Shown one piece after another: positions 7,851 through 15,439 of a DNA stretch of 64,000 bases. The notes below the pieces were generated by a model. It was not told where the DNA came from and did no database searches. It saw only the letters and a program-made list of their open reading frames with translations. Source of the DNA: Mycolicibacter engbaekii. Its GTDB lineage: Bacteria; Actinomycetota; Actinomycetes; Mycobacteriales; Mycobacteriaceae. The stretch spans positions 1 to 64,000 of the forward strand of contig NZ_LQOT01000004.1 of NCBI RefSeq assembly GCF_002101585.1, read 5' to 3'. Each line of letters begins with the position of its first letter. Positions within the stretch are counted from its first letter, which is position 1. A program made the position numbers and the translations under genes.

Positions 7851-8426
7851 CTAGGTGCTCGCCGGAACCCGTCGGTCCGCAGTGGTCTTGGGCTTGACGT
7901 GCTCTACATCACCGGTGAATTCCTGTGTCCAGCAGGCGAATTCCAACGTAATTCCGTCAGGGTCCTGGAAGTAGAACGAGCGGACATACACACCGGGGTG
8001 CAGCGTCGGGCTCGCCTGCCACTCGGACTCGTCGTGGTTGAGGATCGGGCCCACCCGCACGCCCTTTTCCTTCAGCTTCTGACGGTAGGCGTCGAACTTG
8101 TCCGCCGGCACGTGGAAGGCCAGGTGGTTGAGGGAACTCACCGCGCTGGTGATCTCGCCGATGCCGGGTATGTGGGCCGGCGCGGAGATGCCCGGCACCC
8201 CGTCCGGCGCGTCACGGAACCAGAAGAAGGCCACGCAGTCGCCGTTGCCGGCATCGAAGAAGAAGTGCTGGCCGATACCTGCGGGCAAGTCCAGCGATTT
8301 GACCAGCGGCATACCCAGGATGTTGCTGTAGAAGTCGACGGTGCGTTCCATGTCGGAGCACACCATCGCCACGTGGTTGATCCCGCTGATTTCGAATTCG
8401 GTGTTCACACCGTGCGGCTTGATCAT
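7851..8426 (-). CDS. VOC superfamily (glyoxalase/dioxygenase-fold) protein
   Basis: 191 residues. The ATG at 8426 was chosen because AGAGGAG lies about 8 bases upstream; the GTG at 8435 would be too close to it. Two beta-alpha-beta-beta-beta modules are visible with probable metal ligands: His18 in GINHVAMV, His in LNHLAFHV and Glu in GITLEFACW. VYVRSFYFQDPDG is typical of the family. It appears to match H37Rv Rv0274 by sequence type and by the adjoining TetR gene. The substrate is unknown. It is divergent from the TetR gene across a strong palindrome, so likely repressed by it. Confidence 0.85.
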   Translation of the reverse strand: MIKPHGVNTEFEISGINHVAMVCSDMERTVDFYSNILGMPLVKSLDLPAGIGQHFFFDAGNGDCVAFFWFRDAPDGVPGISAPAHIPGIGEITSAVSSLNHLAFHVPADKFDAYRQKLKEKGVRVGPILNHDESEWQASPTLHPGVYVRSFYFQDPDGITLEFACWTQEFTGDVEHVKPKTTADRRVPAST

Positions 8427-8453
8427 TGCGGACACTCCTCTGGCGAAGATCAG

Positions 8454-8481
8454 AATCTGAATCTAACATCAGATTCAGATT
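8454..8481. promoter_or_regulatory. probable TetR operator, 11-base perfect inverted repeat
   Basis: AATCTGAATCT (8454-8464) and AGATTCAGATT (8471-8481) are perfect reverse complements separated by 6 bases. The site occupies the gap between the divergent VOC gene (start 8426) and tetR (start 8514), so one protein bound here could control both promoters. It is AT-rich against a GC-rich background. Confidence 0.7.
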
Positions 8482-8513
8482 TGAGCCAGACCCGAGACAG
8501 GAAGTCCGACCCG

Positions 8514-9155
8514 GTGTCTACCCACCCCGAGCAGCCCGGCCACCGCGAACCACTGCCCACCGAGCGGGGCCGACGCACCCAGGCCGCGATCGACTCCGCC
8601 GCCCGCTCCGTCATCGCCCGGAAGGGGGTCCTGGCGGCCACCATCGCCGACATCGCCGCTGAGGCCGGCCGTTCGGCGGCGTCGTTCTACAACTACTACG
8701 AGTCCAAAGAGGCGATGGTCCGGGAGTGGGCGCTGCGGTTCCGCGACGAGGCCAGCCGGCGGGCGGCCACCGTGACCCGGCACGGACTGACTAATCGGGA
8801 ACGCATCGAGCAGGCCACCGCCGCGCACTGGTACACCTATCGCAATCGGCTGGCCGAGATGGTCGGCGTGTCTCAGCTCGCGATGGTCAACGACGACTTC
8901 GCCCGGTACTGGGCGGAGATCTGCGCGGTGCCCGTCGGCCACATCACCGAAACGGTGAAGCGCGCCCAGGCCGAGGGCTACTGCACCGACGACGACCCCG
9001 CCCTGCTCGCGGTGGCGATCGTCTCGATGCTCAACCAGTTCTGCTACGTCCAACTCGCCACGCCCCGCGACGACGACGGCCCCGACGACGAGGCCTGCAT
9101 CCGCACCCTGGCCAACGTGTTCTACCGGGCCATCTATACCGAGGAGAGTGCCTGA
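8514..9155 (+). CDS. TetR/AcrR family transcriptional regulator
   Basis: 213 residues from a GTG at 8514 preceded by CAGGAAG; the open frame extends further upstream with an in-frame TTG at 8481. The N-terminal helix-turn-helix is clear (ATIADIAAEAGRSAASFYNYYESKEAMVREW). The ligand-binding C-terminal domain is less conserved. Position next to the VOC gene resembles Rv0273c/Rv0274. It probably autoregulates through the palindrome at 8454-8481. It is followed closely by the 2-hydroxyacid dehydrogenase, possibly as one transcript. Confidence 0.9.
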   Translation: MSTHPEQPGHREPLPTERGRRTQAAIDSAARSVIARKGVLAATIADIAAEAGRSAASFYNYYESKEAMVREWALRFRDEASRRAATVTRHGLTNRERIEQATAAHWYTYRNRLAEMVGVSQLAMVNDDFARYWAEICAVPVGHITETVKRAQAEGYCTDDDPALLAVAIVSMLNQFCYVQLATPRDDDGPDDEACIRTLANVFYRAIYTEESA

Positions 9156-9189
9156 GCATGTGGTGCCCGCCCGCCCCCGAGGCACAGCC

Positions 9190-10146
9190 GTGACCGTGCG
9201 CGTGCTGGCCCACTTCATTCCCGGCCCGAAGGTCTCGGCGTTCGTGGCGCCCGAATCCGACTGGCTGGACATCCGGTGGTGCGCCGCCGATGACGACGCC
9301 ACGTTCTACCGCGAATTGGCCGAGGCGGAGGTGCTCTGGCACGTGCTGCGTCCGCTGTCCGGCGACGACCTGCGACGCGGACCGCGGTTGCGCCTGGTGC
9401 ACAAGTTCGGCGTGGGAATCAACACCATCGACGTCGATGTCGCCACCCAGCGCGGCATCGCGGTGGCCAATATGCCCGGCGCCAACGCCGCCTCGGTCGC
9501 CGAGGGCACCGTGATGCTGATGCTGGCGGTGCTGCGCCGGCTCCTGCCGCTGGACCGAGCGACCCGGGCGATACACGGTTGGCCGACCGATCCCGACCTG
9601 GGCGAACACTGCCGCGACATCGGCGGCTGCGTCGTCGGGCTGGTCGGCTTCGGCAGCATCGCCCAGCGGGTGGCCCATATCGTGAGTGCCATGGGTGCGC
9701 AGGTCATCCACACCAGTACCCGCGACGACGGCACGCCGGGCTGGCGACCCCTGCCGGAGCTGCTGGCCGCGGCCGACATCGTCTCGCTGCACCTTCCCCT
9801 GACCGATGCCACCGAGGGATTGATCGACGAGGCGGCCCTGCGCCAGATGAAGCCCGAGGCGGTGCTGGTCAACACCTCCCGGGGACCGATCGTCGACGAG
9901 GCCGCGCTGGCGGCCGCACTGAGCCGCGGGCGGCTGGCCGGCGCGGGCCTCGACGTGTTCGCCGTCGAGCCGGTGACCGCGGACAACCCCCTGCTCGGTT
10001 TGGACAACGTCGTGCTGACGCCGCACGTGAGCTGGTACACCGCCGACACCATGCGGCGCTACCTGGCGGCGGCCGTCGACAACTGCCGCCGGCTACGTGA
10101 CGGGCAGGCACTGTCCCACGTAGTCAACCAACCGACTGGTTGTTAG
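9190..10146 (+). CDS. D-isomer-specific 2-hydroxyacid dehydrogenase
   Basis: 318 residues from the GTG at 9190 (GAGG 7 bases upstream). A GTG at 9148 overlapping the tetR end would add 14 residues. NAD-binding motif: VGLVGFGSIAQRVAHI. Catalytic residues of the family are visible: Arg in VNTSRGPIVDE, Glu in VEPVTADNPL and His in TPHVSWYT. It oxidises or reduces a 2-hydroxy/2-oxo acid with NAD(H); the specific substrate cannot be told. Co-directional with tetR and the fadE6-like gene. Its last bases overlap the palindrome at 10125-10142. Confidence 0.88.
   Translation: MTVRVLAHFIPGPKVSAFVAPESDWLDIRWCAADDDATFYRELAEAEVLWHVLRPLSGDDLRRGPRLRLVHKFGVGINTIDVDVATQRGIAVANMPGANAASVAEGTVMLMLAVLRRLLPLDRATRAIHGWPTDPDLGEHCRDIGGCVVGLVGFGSIAQRVAHIVSAMGAQVIHTSTRDDGTPGWRPLPELLAAADIVSLHLPLTDATEGLIDEAALRQMKPEAVLVNTSRGPIVDEAALAAALSRGRLAGAGLDVFAVEPVTADNPLLGLDNVVLTPHVSWYTADTMRRYLAAAVDNCRRLRDGQALSHVVNQPTGC
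10125..10142. promoter_or_regulatory. palindromic operator candidate upstream of the fadE6-like gene
   Basis: CAACCA (10125-10130) and TGGTTG (10137-10142) flank ACCGAC. The core ACCAACCGACTGGT (10127-10140) is 12/14 identical to the perfect palindrome ACCAACCGGTTGGT at 44930-44943 upstream of fadE5. It ends 37 bases before the ATG at 10179. Confidence 0.5.
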
Positions 10147-10178
10147 ATTCACCTCACGTACAACCGAAAGGCGTATCG

Positions 10179-12386
10179 ATGCCGATAGCGATCACCTCCG
10201 AGCACCAGGACCTGGCCGATTCGGTGCGGTCCTTGCTGACCCGCGCCGTGCCCTCCGAGATGCTGCACGCCGCGATGGACAACCCCATCGAGAACCCGCC
10301 ACCGTATTGGCGGGCCGCCGCCGAGCAGGGCCTGGCGGGTGTGCATCTGGCCGAGGAGGTCGGCGGCCAGGGCTTCGGAATCCTGGAACTGGCGGTGGTA
10401 CTCGCCGAGTTCGGCTACGGCGCAGTGCCGGGCCCGTTCGTCCCGTCCGCAGTTGCCAGCGCCCTGATCGCCGCCCACGATCCCGGCGCCGCCGAGCTGA
10501 GCGGACTGGCCAGCGGCGAGGTGATCGCCACCTACAGCGTCAACCCCGGGCTGACCGCCACCGCTTCGGGGTCGGGTCTGGTGATCCGCGGGGAGGCCCG
10601 CGCCGTGGTCGCCGCCGCCCAGGCGTCGCTGCTGGTACTACCGGTGGCGACCGACAACGGAGCGCTGTGGGTACTGCTGCGCGCCCACCAGCTCGAGATC
10701 GAGCCGGTGGCAAGCGTGGACCCGCTGCGCCCCATCGCCCACGTGCGCGCCGACGGCGTCGAGGTCGACGACGCCGCGGTTCTGCGCAACCTCACCGAGG
10801 TACGTGCCCGGGCGCTCATCGCCACACTGCTGTCCGCGGAGGCGATCGGTGTCGCCCGGTGGGCCACCGACACCGCCGCCGAATACGCCAAGATCCGCGA
10901 GCAGTTCGGCCGGCCGATCGGTCAGTTCCAGGCCATCAAGCACAAGTGTGCGGAGATGATCGCCGACACCGAGCGGGCCACCGCGGCGGTGTGGGACGCC
11001 GCCCGCGCCATCGACGAGGCGACCGAGGGCGGGGCGCCCGGTTGGGAAGCCGCGGCGCCGACCGTCGCGTTCGCCACGGCCGTGGCCGCCACCCTGGCCC
11101 CCAGCGCCGCCCAGCGCTGCACCCAGGACTGCATCCAGGTGCACGGCGGCATCGGATTCACCTGGGAGCACGACGCCGGGGTGTACTACCGGCGCGCGCT
11201 GATCCTCGCCGCCTCCTTCGGCGACCGCTCGGCCTACCCCCAGCAGGTGGTCGACACCGCCACCGCCGGCGGTATGCGCAAGATCGACATCGACTTGGAT
11301 CCCGACACCGAGAAGCTGCGCGCCGAGATCAGGGCTGAGGTCGCAGCCCTCAAGGCCATGCCGCACGACCAGCGCACGGTCGCCATCGCCGAGGGCGGCT
11401 GGGTGCTGCCCTACCTGCCCACGCCGTGGGGACGCGCCGCCGAGCCGATCGAGCAGATCATCATCGAGCAGGAGTTCACCAGCGGCCGGGTGCGTCGCCA
11501 GTCGATGGGTATCGCCGCGTGGCTCATCCCGTCGATCGTCGCGTTCGGCACCGACGAGCAGAAGCAGCGTTTCCTGCCCCCCACCTTCCGCGGGGAGATG
11601 ATCTGGTGCCAGCTGTTCTCCGAGCCCGGTGCGGGCTCCGACCTGGCCAGCCTGACCACGAAGGCGACCAAGGTCGACGGCGGCTGGCGGATCAGCGGCC
11701 AGAAGATCTGGACCTCGGCCGCGCAGTTCTCCTCCTGGGGAGCCCTGCTGGCCAGGACTGACCCGAGCGCCCCGAAGCACGACGGCATCACGTACTTCCT
11801 GCTGGACATGAAGAGCGAAGGCGTGACCGTCAGCCCGCTGCGTGAACTCACCGGCGGCGCGATGTTCAACACCGTGTTCATCGACGACGTGTTCATCCCG
11901 GACGAGCTGGTGCTCGGCGAGGTGAACCGCGGCTGGGAGGTCAGCCGTAACACGCTGACGGCCGAGCGGGTGTCCATCGGTGGCACCGAGATGCCGTTCC
12001 TGGCCAGCCTCGACGGCTTCGTCGAGTTCATGCGCGACGGGCAGTTCGATCACGGCGCGCAGCGCCGGGCCGGGCAGCTGATCGCCGAGGGGCACGCCGC
12101 CAAGCTGCTCAACCTGCGCTCGACGCTGCTGACCCTGGCGGGCAAGGATCCGATGCCGGCAGCGGCGGTGTCCAAGCTGCTGTCGATGCGCACGGGTCAG
12201 GGCTACGCCGAGTTCGCGGTGGGCACGTTCGGCGGGGATGCCGCGATCGGCGACCGCGAGCAGCTTCCCGGCAAGTGGGCCGAGTTCCTGTTGATGAGCC
12301 GCGCCACCACCATCTACGGCGGCACCTCAGAGGTTCAGCTCAACATCATCGCCGAGCGTCTGCTGGGCCTGCCCCGCGACCCGTAG
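10179..12386 (+). CDS. fadE6: double acyl-CoA dehydrogenase (FadE6-like fusion)
   Basis: 735 residues, about twice a normal acyl-CoA dehydrogenase, matching FadE6 (Rv0271c) in size and neighbourhood. ATG at 10179. The first ACAD unit is about residues 1-370, with KIREQFGRPIGQFQAIKH and the C-terminal QVHGGIGFTWEHD. The second is about 372-735, with FSEPGAGSDLASLTT, GQKIWTS and IYGGTSEVQLNIIAERLLGL. FAD-dependent alpha,beta-desaturation of an acyl-CoA is expected. Heteromeric mycobacterial ACADs pair an active with a degenerate subunit; this may be a fused version (inference). Followed by a strong hairpin terminator. Confidence 0.9.
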   Translation: MPIAITSEHQDLADSVRSLLTRAVPSEMLHAAMDNPIENPPPYWRAAAEQGLAGVHLAEEVGGQGFGILELAVVLAEFGYGAVPGPFVPSAVASALIAAHDPGAAELSGLASGEVIATYSVNPGLTATASGSGLVIRGEARAVVAAAQASLLVLPVATDNGALWVLLRAHQLEIEPVASVDPLRPIAHVRADGVEVDDAAVLRNLTEVRARALIATLLSAEAIGVARWATDTAAEYAKIREQFGRPIGQFQAIKHKCAEMIADTERATAAVWDAARAIDEATEGGAPGWEAAAPTVAFATAVAATLAPSAAQRCTQDCIQVHGGIGFTWEHDAGVYYRRALILAASFGDRSAYPQQVVDTATAGGMRKIDIDLDPDTEKLRAEIRAEVAALKAMPHDQRTVAIAEGGWVLPYLPTPWGRAAEPIEQIIIEQEFTSGRVRRQSMGIAAWLIPSIVAFGTDEQKQRFLPPTFRGEMIWCQLFSEPGAGSDLASLTTKATKVDGGWRISGQKIWTSAAQFSSWGALLARTDPSAPKHDGITYFLLDMKSEGVTVSPLRELTGGAMFNTVFIDDVFIPDELVLGEVNRGWEVSRNTLTAERVSIGGTEMPFLASLDGFVEFMRDGQFDHGAQRRAGQLIAEGHAAKLLNLRSTLLTLAGKDPMPAAAVSKLLSMRTGQGYAEFAVGTFGGDAAIGDREQLPGKWAEFLLMSRATTIYGGTSEVQLNIIAERLLGLPRDP

Positions 12387-12399
12387 GCCCGACGAGATC

Positions 12400-12437
12400 G
12401 CTTCTGGGGTCGTGGATTCCGCCACGACCCCAGAAGC
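12400..12437. terminator. bidirectional hairpin terminator between fadE6 and fadD2
   Basis: A perfect 16-base stem: GCTTCTGGGGTCGTGG (12400-12415) and CCACGACCCCAGAAGC (12422-12437) with loop ATTCCG. It sits between two convergent genes. No long U-tract, as usual in mycobacteria. Confidence 0.75.
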
Positions 12438-12461
12438 ATTCTCACAACCCTGGGCCGCGAC

Positions 12462-14132
12462 CTACAGGTCGCGCAGCTCGCGCTTGAGGATCTTGCCGGT
12501 GGGGTTGCGGGGCAGCTCGTCGAGGAAGATCACCTCACGCGGCACCTTGTAGCGGGCCAGGTGCTCCTTGACGTAGACCTTGATGGTGTCCTCGTCGACG
12601 CTCGAGCCTTCCTTTTTCACCACAAAGGCCCGCAGCCGTGCGCCCCACTCCTTGTCGTCGACGCCCAGGGCGGTCGCCTCGACCACGTCGGGGTGTCCGC
12701 TGATCAGGTCCTCGACTTCGGCCGGGAAGACGTTCTCGCCGCCGGAGACGATCATCTCGTCGTCGCGGCCGCTGACATAGAGCAGGCCCCGCTCGTCGAA
12801 GTAGCCGACATCGCCCGAGGACAGCAGCCCGTCGATGATCTGCTTGCCGCCGCCACCGGTGTAGCCCTGGAACGGGAAGAAGTTGCCGACGAAGATTCGC
12901 CCGACCTCGCCCTGCGGCACTTCGTTGCCGTTGTCGTCGAGGATCCTGACCTTGACGCCCTTGACCACCGGTCCGACGGTCGCCGGGTTGTGCTGCAGGT
13001 CGGCCGGTCCGGCGATGGTGGCGAAGGCGACCTCGGTGGACCCGTACATGTTGTAGATGATCGGTCCGAGGTCCTTCATGGCCCGGCTCGCCAGTTCCGC
13101 GCCCAGCTGCGAGCCGGAGACGAAGACGATCCGCAGGTGCGACAGGTCCGGTTTGGGGCTGGTCTTCTCCAGCTCGTCGAGGATCCGGGACAGCATGACC
13201 GGCACGACGACCATCGCGGTCACCTTGTGCTTCTCCAGGTCCGCCAACACGGTCGCGGGCTTGAAGCGGCGCCGCAACACCAGGGTGGAGCCGAAGAACA
13301 TCGCCAGGGTGCCGTGCAGATAGCCCAGGGCGTGGAACATCGGTGACGGCAGCGACGTCACTTCCCCGGCCCGGAACGGGACGTGGGACAAAATGCCGCC
13401 GATGGGCGCCAGCGTCGGCGGGGTGGCGCGGTTGGCGCCCTTGGGGGTACCGGTGGTGCCGGACGTCAGGATGATGATCGAGGAGTGCTTGGTGACCTTG
13501 GGCGCCGGCGCCTTGCTGCTGCGCGCGATCAGCTGAGCCAACGTCTCGTCGGCGCTGCCCGAGGGCTCGTCGCTGTCGGGGTTGACTCCCAGAGCGCGCA
13601 ACTTGCCCAGCTCGGGCGTGGCCTGCGCGACGGCGGCGGTGTACTCGTCGTCGTAGATGATCAGTTTGGCGCCTTCGCGCTCGGAGACGTCCTTGATCTG
13701 CGGGCCGGAGAACTCACTGTTCAGCAGGATCAGCCGGGCACCCACCCGGGCGCAGCCGTAGTTGGCGATCAGGAACCAGCGGTGGTTGCGGGCCAAGATC
13801 GCCACCCCGTCGCCGCCGCGGACCCCCATCGCGAGCAGGCCGTTGGCCACGGCGTTGACGGCATCGTCGAGTTCTTTGAACGTGATGCTGCCGTCGTCGT
13901 CGATGACGGCGATGCCGTTCGGGTTGCGCCGGGCGTTGAGCGCCGGAATCATCCCCAACTCACCCCAGCGCGCTCCGTCGGAGAGTGCGCTGGCGATGAC
14001 CTTCGGCGATTCCAGTTTCAGCGCCCCGGACTGCAGGATCTTGCGCAGATAATGCAACTCGGCCCCGCCGCGTTCGAGATAGCGACCGAGCTTGGTTACA
14101 GCCTGGCTGGGCAGGTCGGTGAGCTTAGCCAT
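12462..14132 (-). CDS. fadD2: fatty-acid--CoA ligase FadD2
   Basis: 556 residues. Adenylate-forming enzyme that activates a fatty acid with ATP to acyl-AMP and then acyl-CoA. Motifs in order: P-loop-like ILTSGTTGTPKGANR, YNMYGSTEVAFATIAGP, SSGDVGYFDERGLLYVSGRDDEMIVSGG (split here by family motifs A8/A9), and the C-terminal catalytic Lys in NPTGKILKREL. Start ATG 14132 is 59 bases from the divergent primase-polymerase gene. Size and location match Rv0270 fadD2, next to fadE6 in H37Rv. Confidence 0.93.
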   Translation of the reverse strand: MAKLTDLPSQAVTKLGRYLERGGAELHYLRKILQSGALKLESPKVIASALSDGARWGELGMIPALNARRNPNGIAVIDDDGSITFKELDDAVNAVANGLLAMGVRGGDGVAILARNHRWFLIANYGCARVGARLILLNSEFSGPQIKDVSEREGAKLIIYDDEYTAAVAQATPELGKLRALGVNPDSDEPSGSADETLAQLIARSSKAPAPKVTKHSSIIILTSGTTGTPKGANRATPPTLAPIGGILSHVPFRAGEVTSLPSPMFHALGYLHGTLAMFFGSTLVLRRRFKPATVLADLEKHKVTAMVVVPVMLSRILDELEKTSPKPDLSHLRIVFVSGSQLGAELASRAMKDLGPIIYNMYGSTEVAFATIAGPADLQHNPATVGPVVKGVKVRILDDNGNEVPQGEVGRIFVGNFFPFQGYTGGGGKQIIDGLLSSGDVGYFDERGLLYVSGRDDEMIVSGGENVFPAEVEDLISGHPDVVEATALGVDDKEWGARLRAFVVKKEGSSVDEDTIKVYVKEHLARYKVPREVIFLDELPRNPTGKILKRELRDL

Positions 14133-14191
14133 GGCACAACCTTATGTGACGCAGATCGCCGTCGGGCGGGGGACGGTGCGCTCTCGTTAAT

Positions 14192-15439
14192 ATGGCGCTC
14201 ATGGCCGGCGGGTTGTCGCTGGACGTGGCGGGACGGCGGGTGGGGGTGACCCACCCGGACAAGACGGTGTTCCCGGGCGGAGGAGGCCGGCCCCCGCGGA
14301 CCAAGCTCGATCTGATCCGCTACTACCTGTCGGTGGCCGACGGTGCGCTGCGCGGCGTGGCCGGGCGGCCGATGATTCTCAAGCGCTTCGTGCAGGGCAT
14401 CGACGCCGAAGCGGTGTTCCAGAAGCGGGCGCCGGCCAACCGGCCGGATTGGGTGTCGGTCGCCGAGTTGCACTATGCGTCGGGCCGTTCTGCGCACGAA
14501 GTCGTCGTCGACGACGCGGCCGGGCTGGCCTGGGTGATCAACCTGGGCTGTGTGGATCTCAATCCGCACCCGGTGCGCTCCGGCGACCTGGACCATCCCG
14601 ATGAGCTGCGAATCGACCTCGACCCGATGCCCGGAGTCGGCTGGGCACAGATCGTCGAGGTGACCCTGCTGGCCCGCGAGGTGCTCACCGAGCACGGATT
14701 GACCGCCTGGCCCAAGACGTCGGGTTCGCGGGGCATGCACATCTATGCGCGCATCGCACCCCAGTGGCAGTTCGGCCAGGTGCGGCTGGCCGCCCAGGCG
14801 GTGGCCCGCGAGATCGAGCGCCGCGCACCGGAGTTGGCCACCAGCCGGTGGTGGAAGGAAGAGCGGCACGGCGTCTTCGTCGACTTCAACCAGAACGCCA
14901 AGGACCGGACGGTCGCCTCGGCGTACTCGGTACGAGCCACCGTCGACGCCCGGGTGTCTACGCCGCTGCATTGGGACGAGGTCGCCGGCTGCGACCCGGC
15001 GTCGTTCACCATCGACACCGTGCCGGACCGGTTCGCCGCGATCGGTGATCCGTGGGCGGGCATGGACGACGCCGTCGGCTCCCTGCAGGAGTTGTTGGAC
15101 TTGGCGCAGGCGCAGGGCCCCGCTCCGAAGGCGCCACGCGGCACCCGTAAGAGCGTCGACGGCCGGCGCACCTCGCCGCTGCCGTTGATCGAGATCGCCC
15201 GCACCAAGACCCGCGACGAGGCGACGGCCGCCCTCGACGTGTGGCGGGAACGGCACGCCGCCGCCGCGAACCGGCTGGCGCCCGAAGACGTTCTGCTCGA
15301 CGGCATGCGCGGACCGAGTTCGATCTGGTACCGCGTCCGGATCAACCTGCAGCACGTGCCGGATGCGCACCGCCCGCCCCAGGAAGAGCTGATCGCCGAC
15401 TACAGCCCCTGGCCGAGCCGCGACGCGGGCCCGGGCTAG
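14192..15439 (+). CDS. LigD-type primase-polymerase (PolD2/Rv0269c family)
   Basis: 415 residues. A stand-alone archaeo-eukaryotic primase/polymerase domain like the polymerase module of LigD. The catalytic acidic pair is in RIDLDPMPGVG, with the nucleotide/metal-binding His in SGSRGMHIYARI; HPDKTVFP near the N-terminus and DFNQNAKDRTVASAYSVR are family signatures. It resembles M. smegmatis PolD2 and M. tuberculosis Rv0269c, ribonucleotide-preferring polymerases thought to act in repair. No clear ribosome binding site; ATG 14201 is an alternative start. The stop is shared with the convergent ligase gene as CTAG (15436-15439). Confidence 0.9.
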   Translation: MALMAGGLSLDVAGRRVGVTHPDKTVFPGGGGRPPRTKLDLIRYYLSVADGALRGVAGRPMILKRFVQGIDAEAVFQKRAPANRPDWVSVAELHYASGRSAHEVVVDDAAGLAWVINLGCVDLNPHPVRSGDLDHPDELRIDLDPMPGVGWAQIVEVTLLAREVLTEHGLTAWPKTSGSRGMHIYARIAPQWQFGQVRLAAQAVAREIERRAPELATSRWWKEERHGVFVDFNQNAKDRTVASAYSVRATVDARVSTPLHWDEVAGCDPASFTIDTVPDRFAAIGDPWAGMDDAVGSLQELLDLAQAQGPAPKAPRGTRKSVDGRRTSPLPLIEIARTKTRDEATAALDVWRERHAAAANRLAPEDVLLDGMRGPSSIWYRVRINLQHVPDAHRPPQEELIADYSPWPSRDAGPG

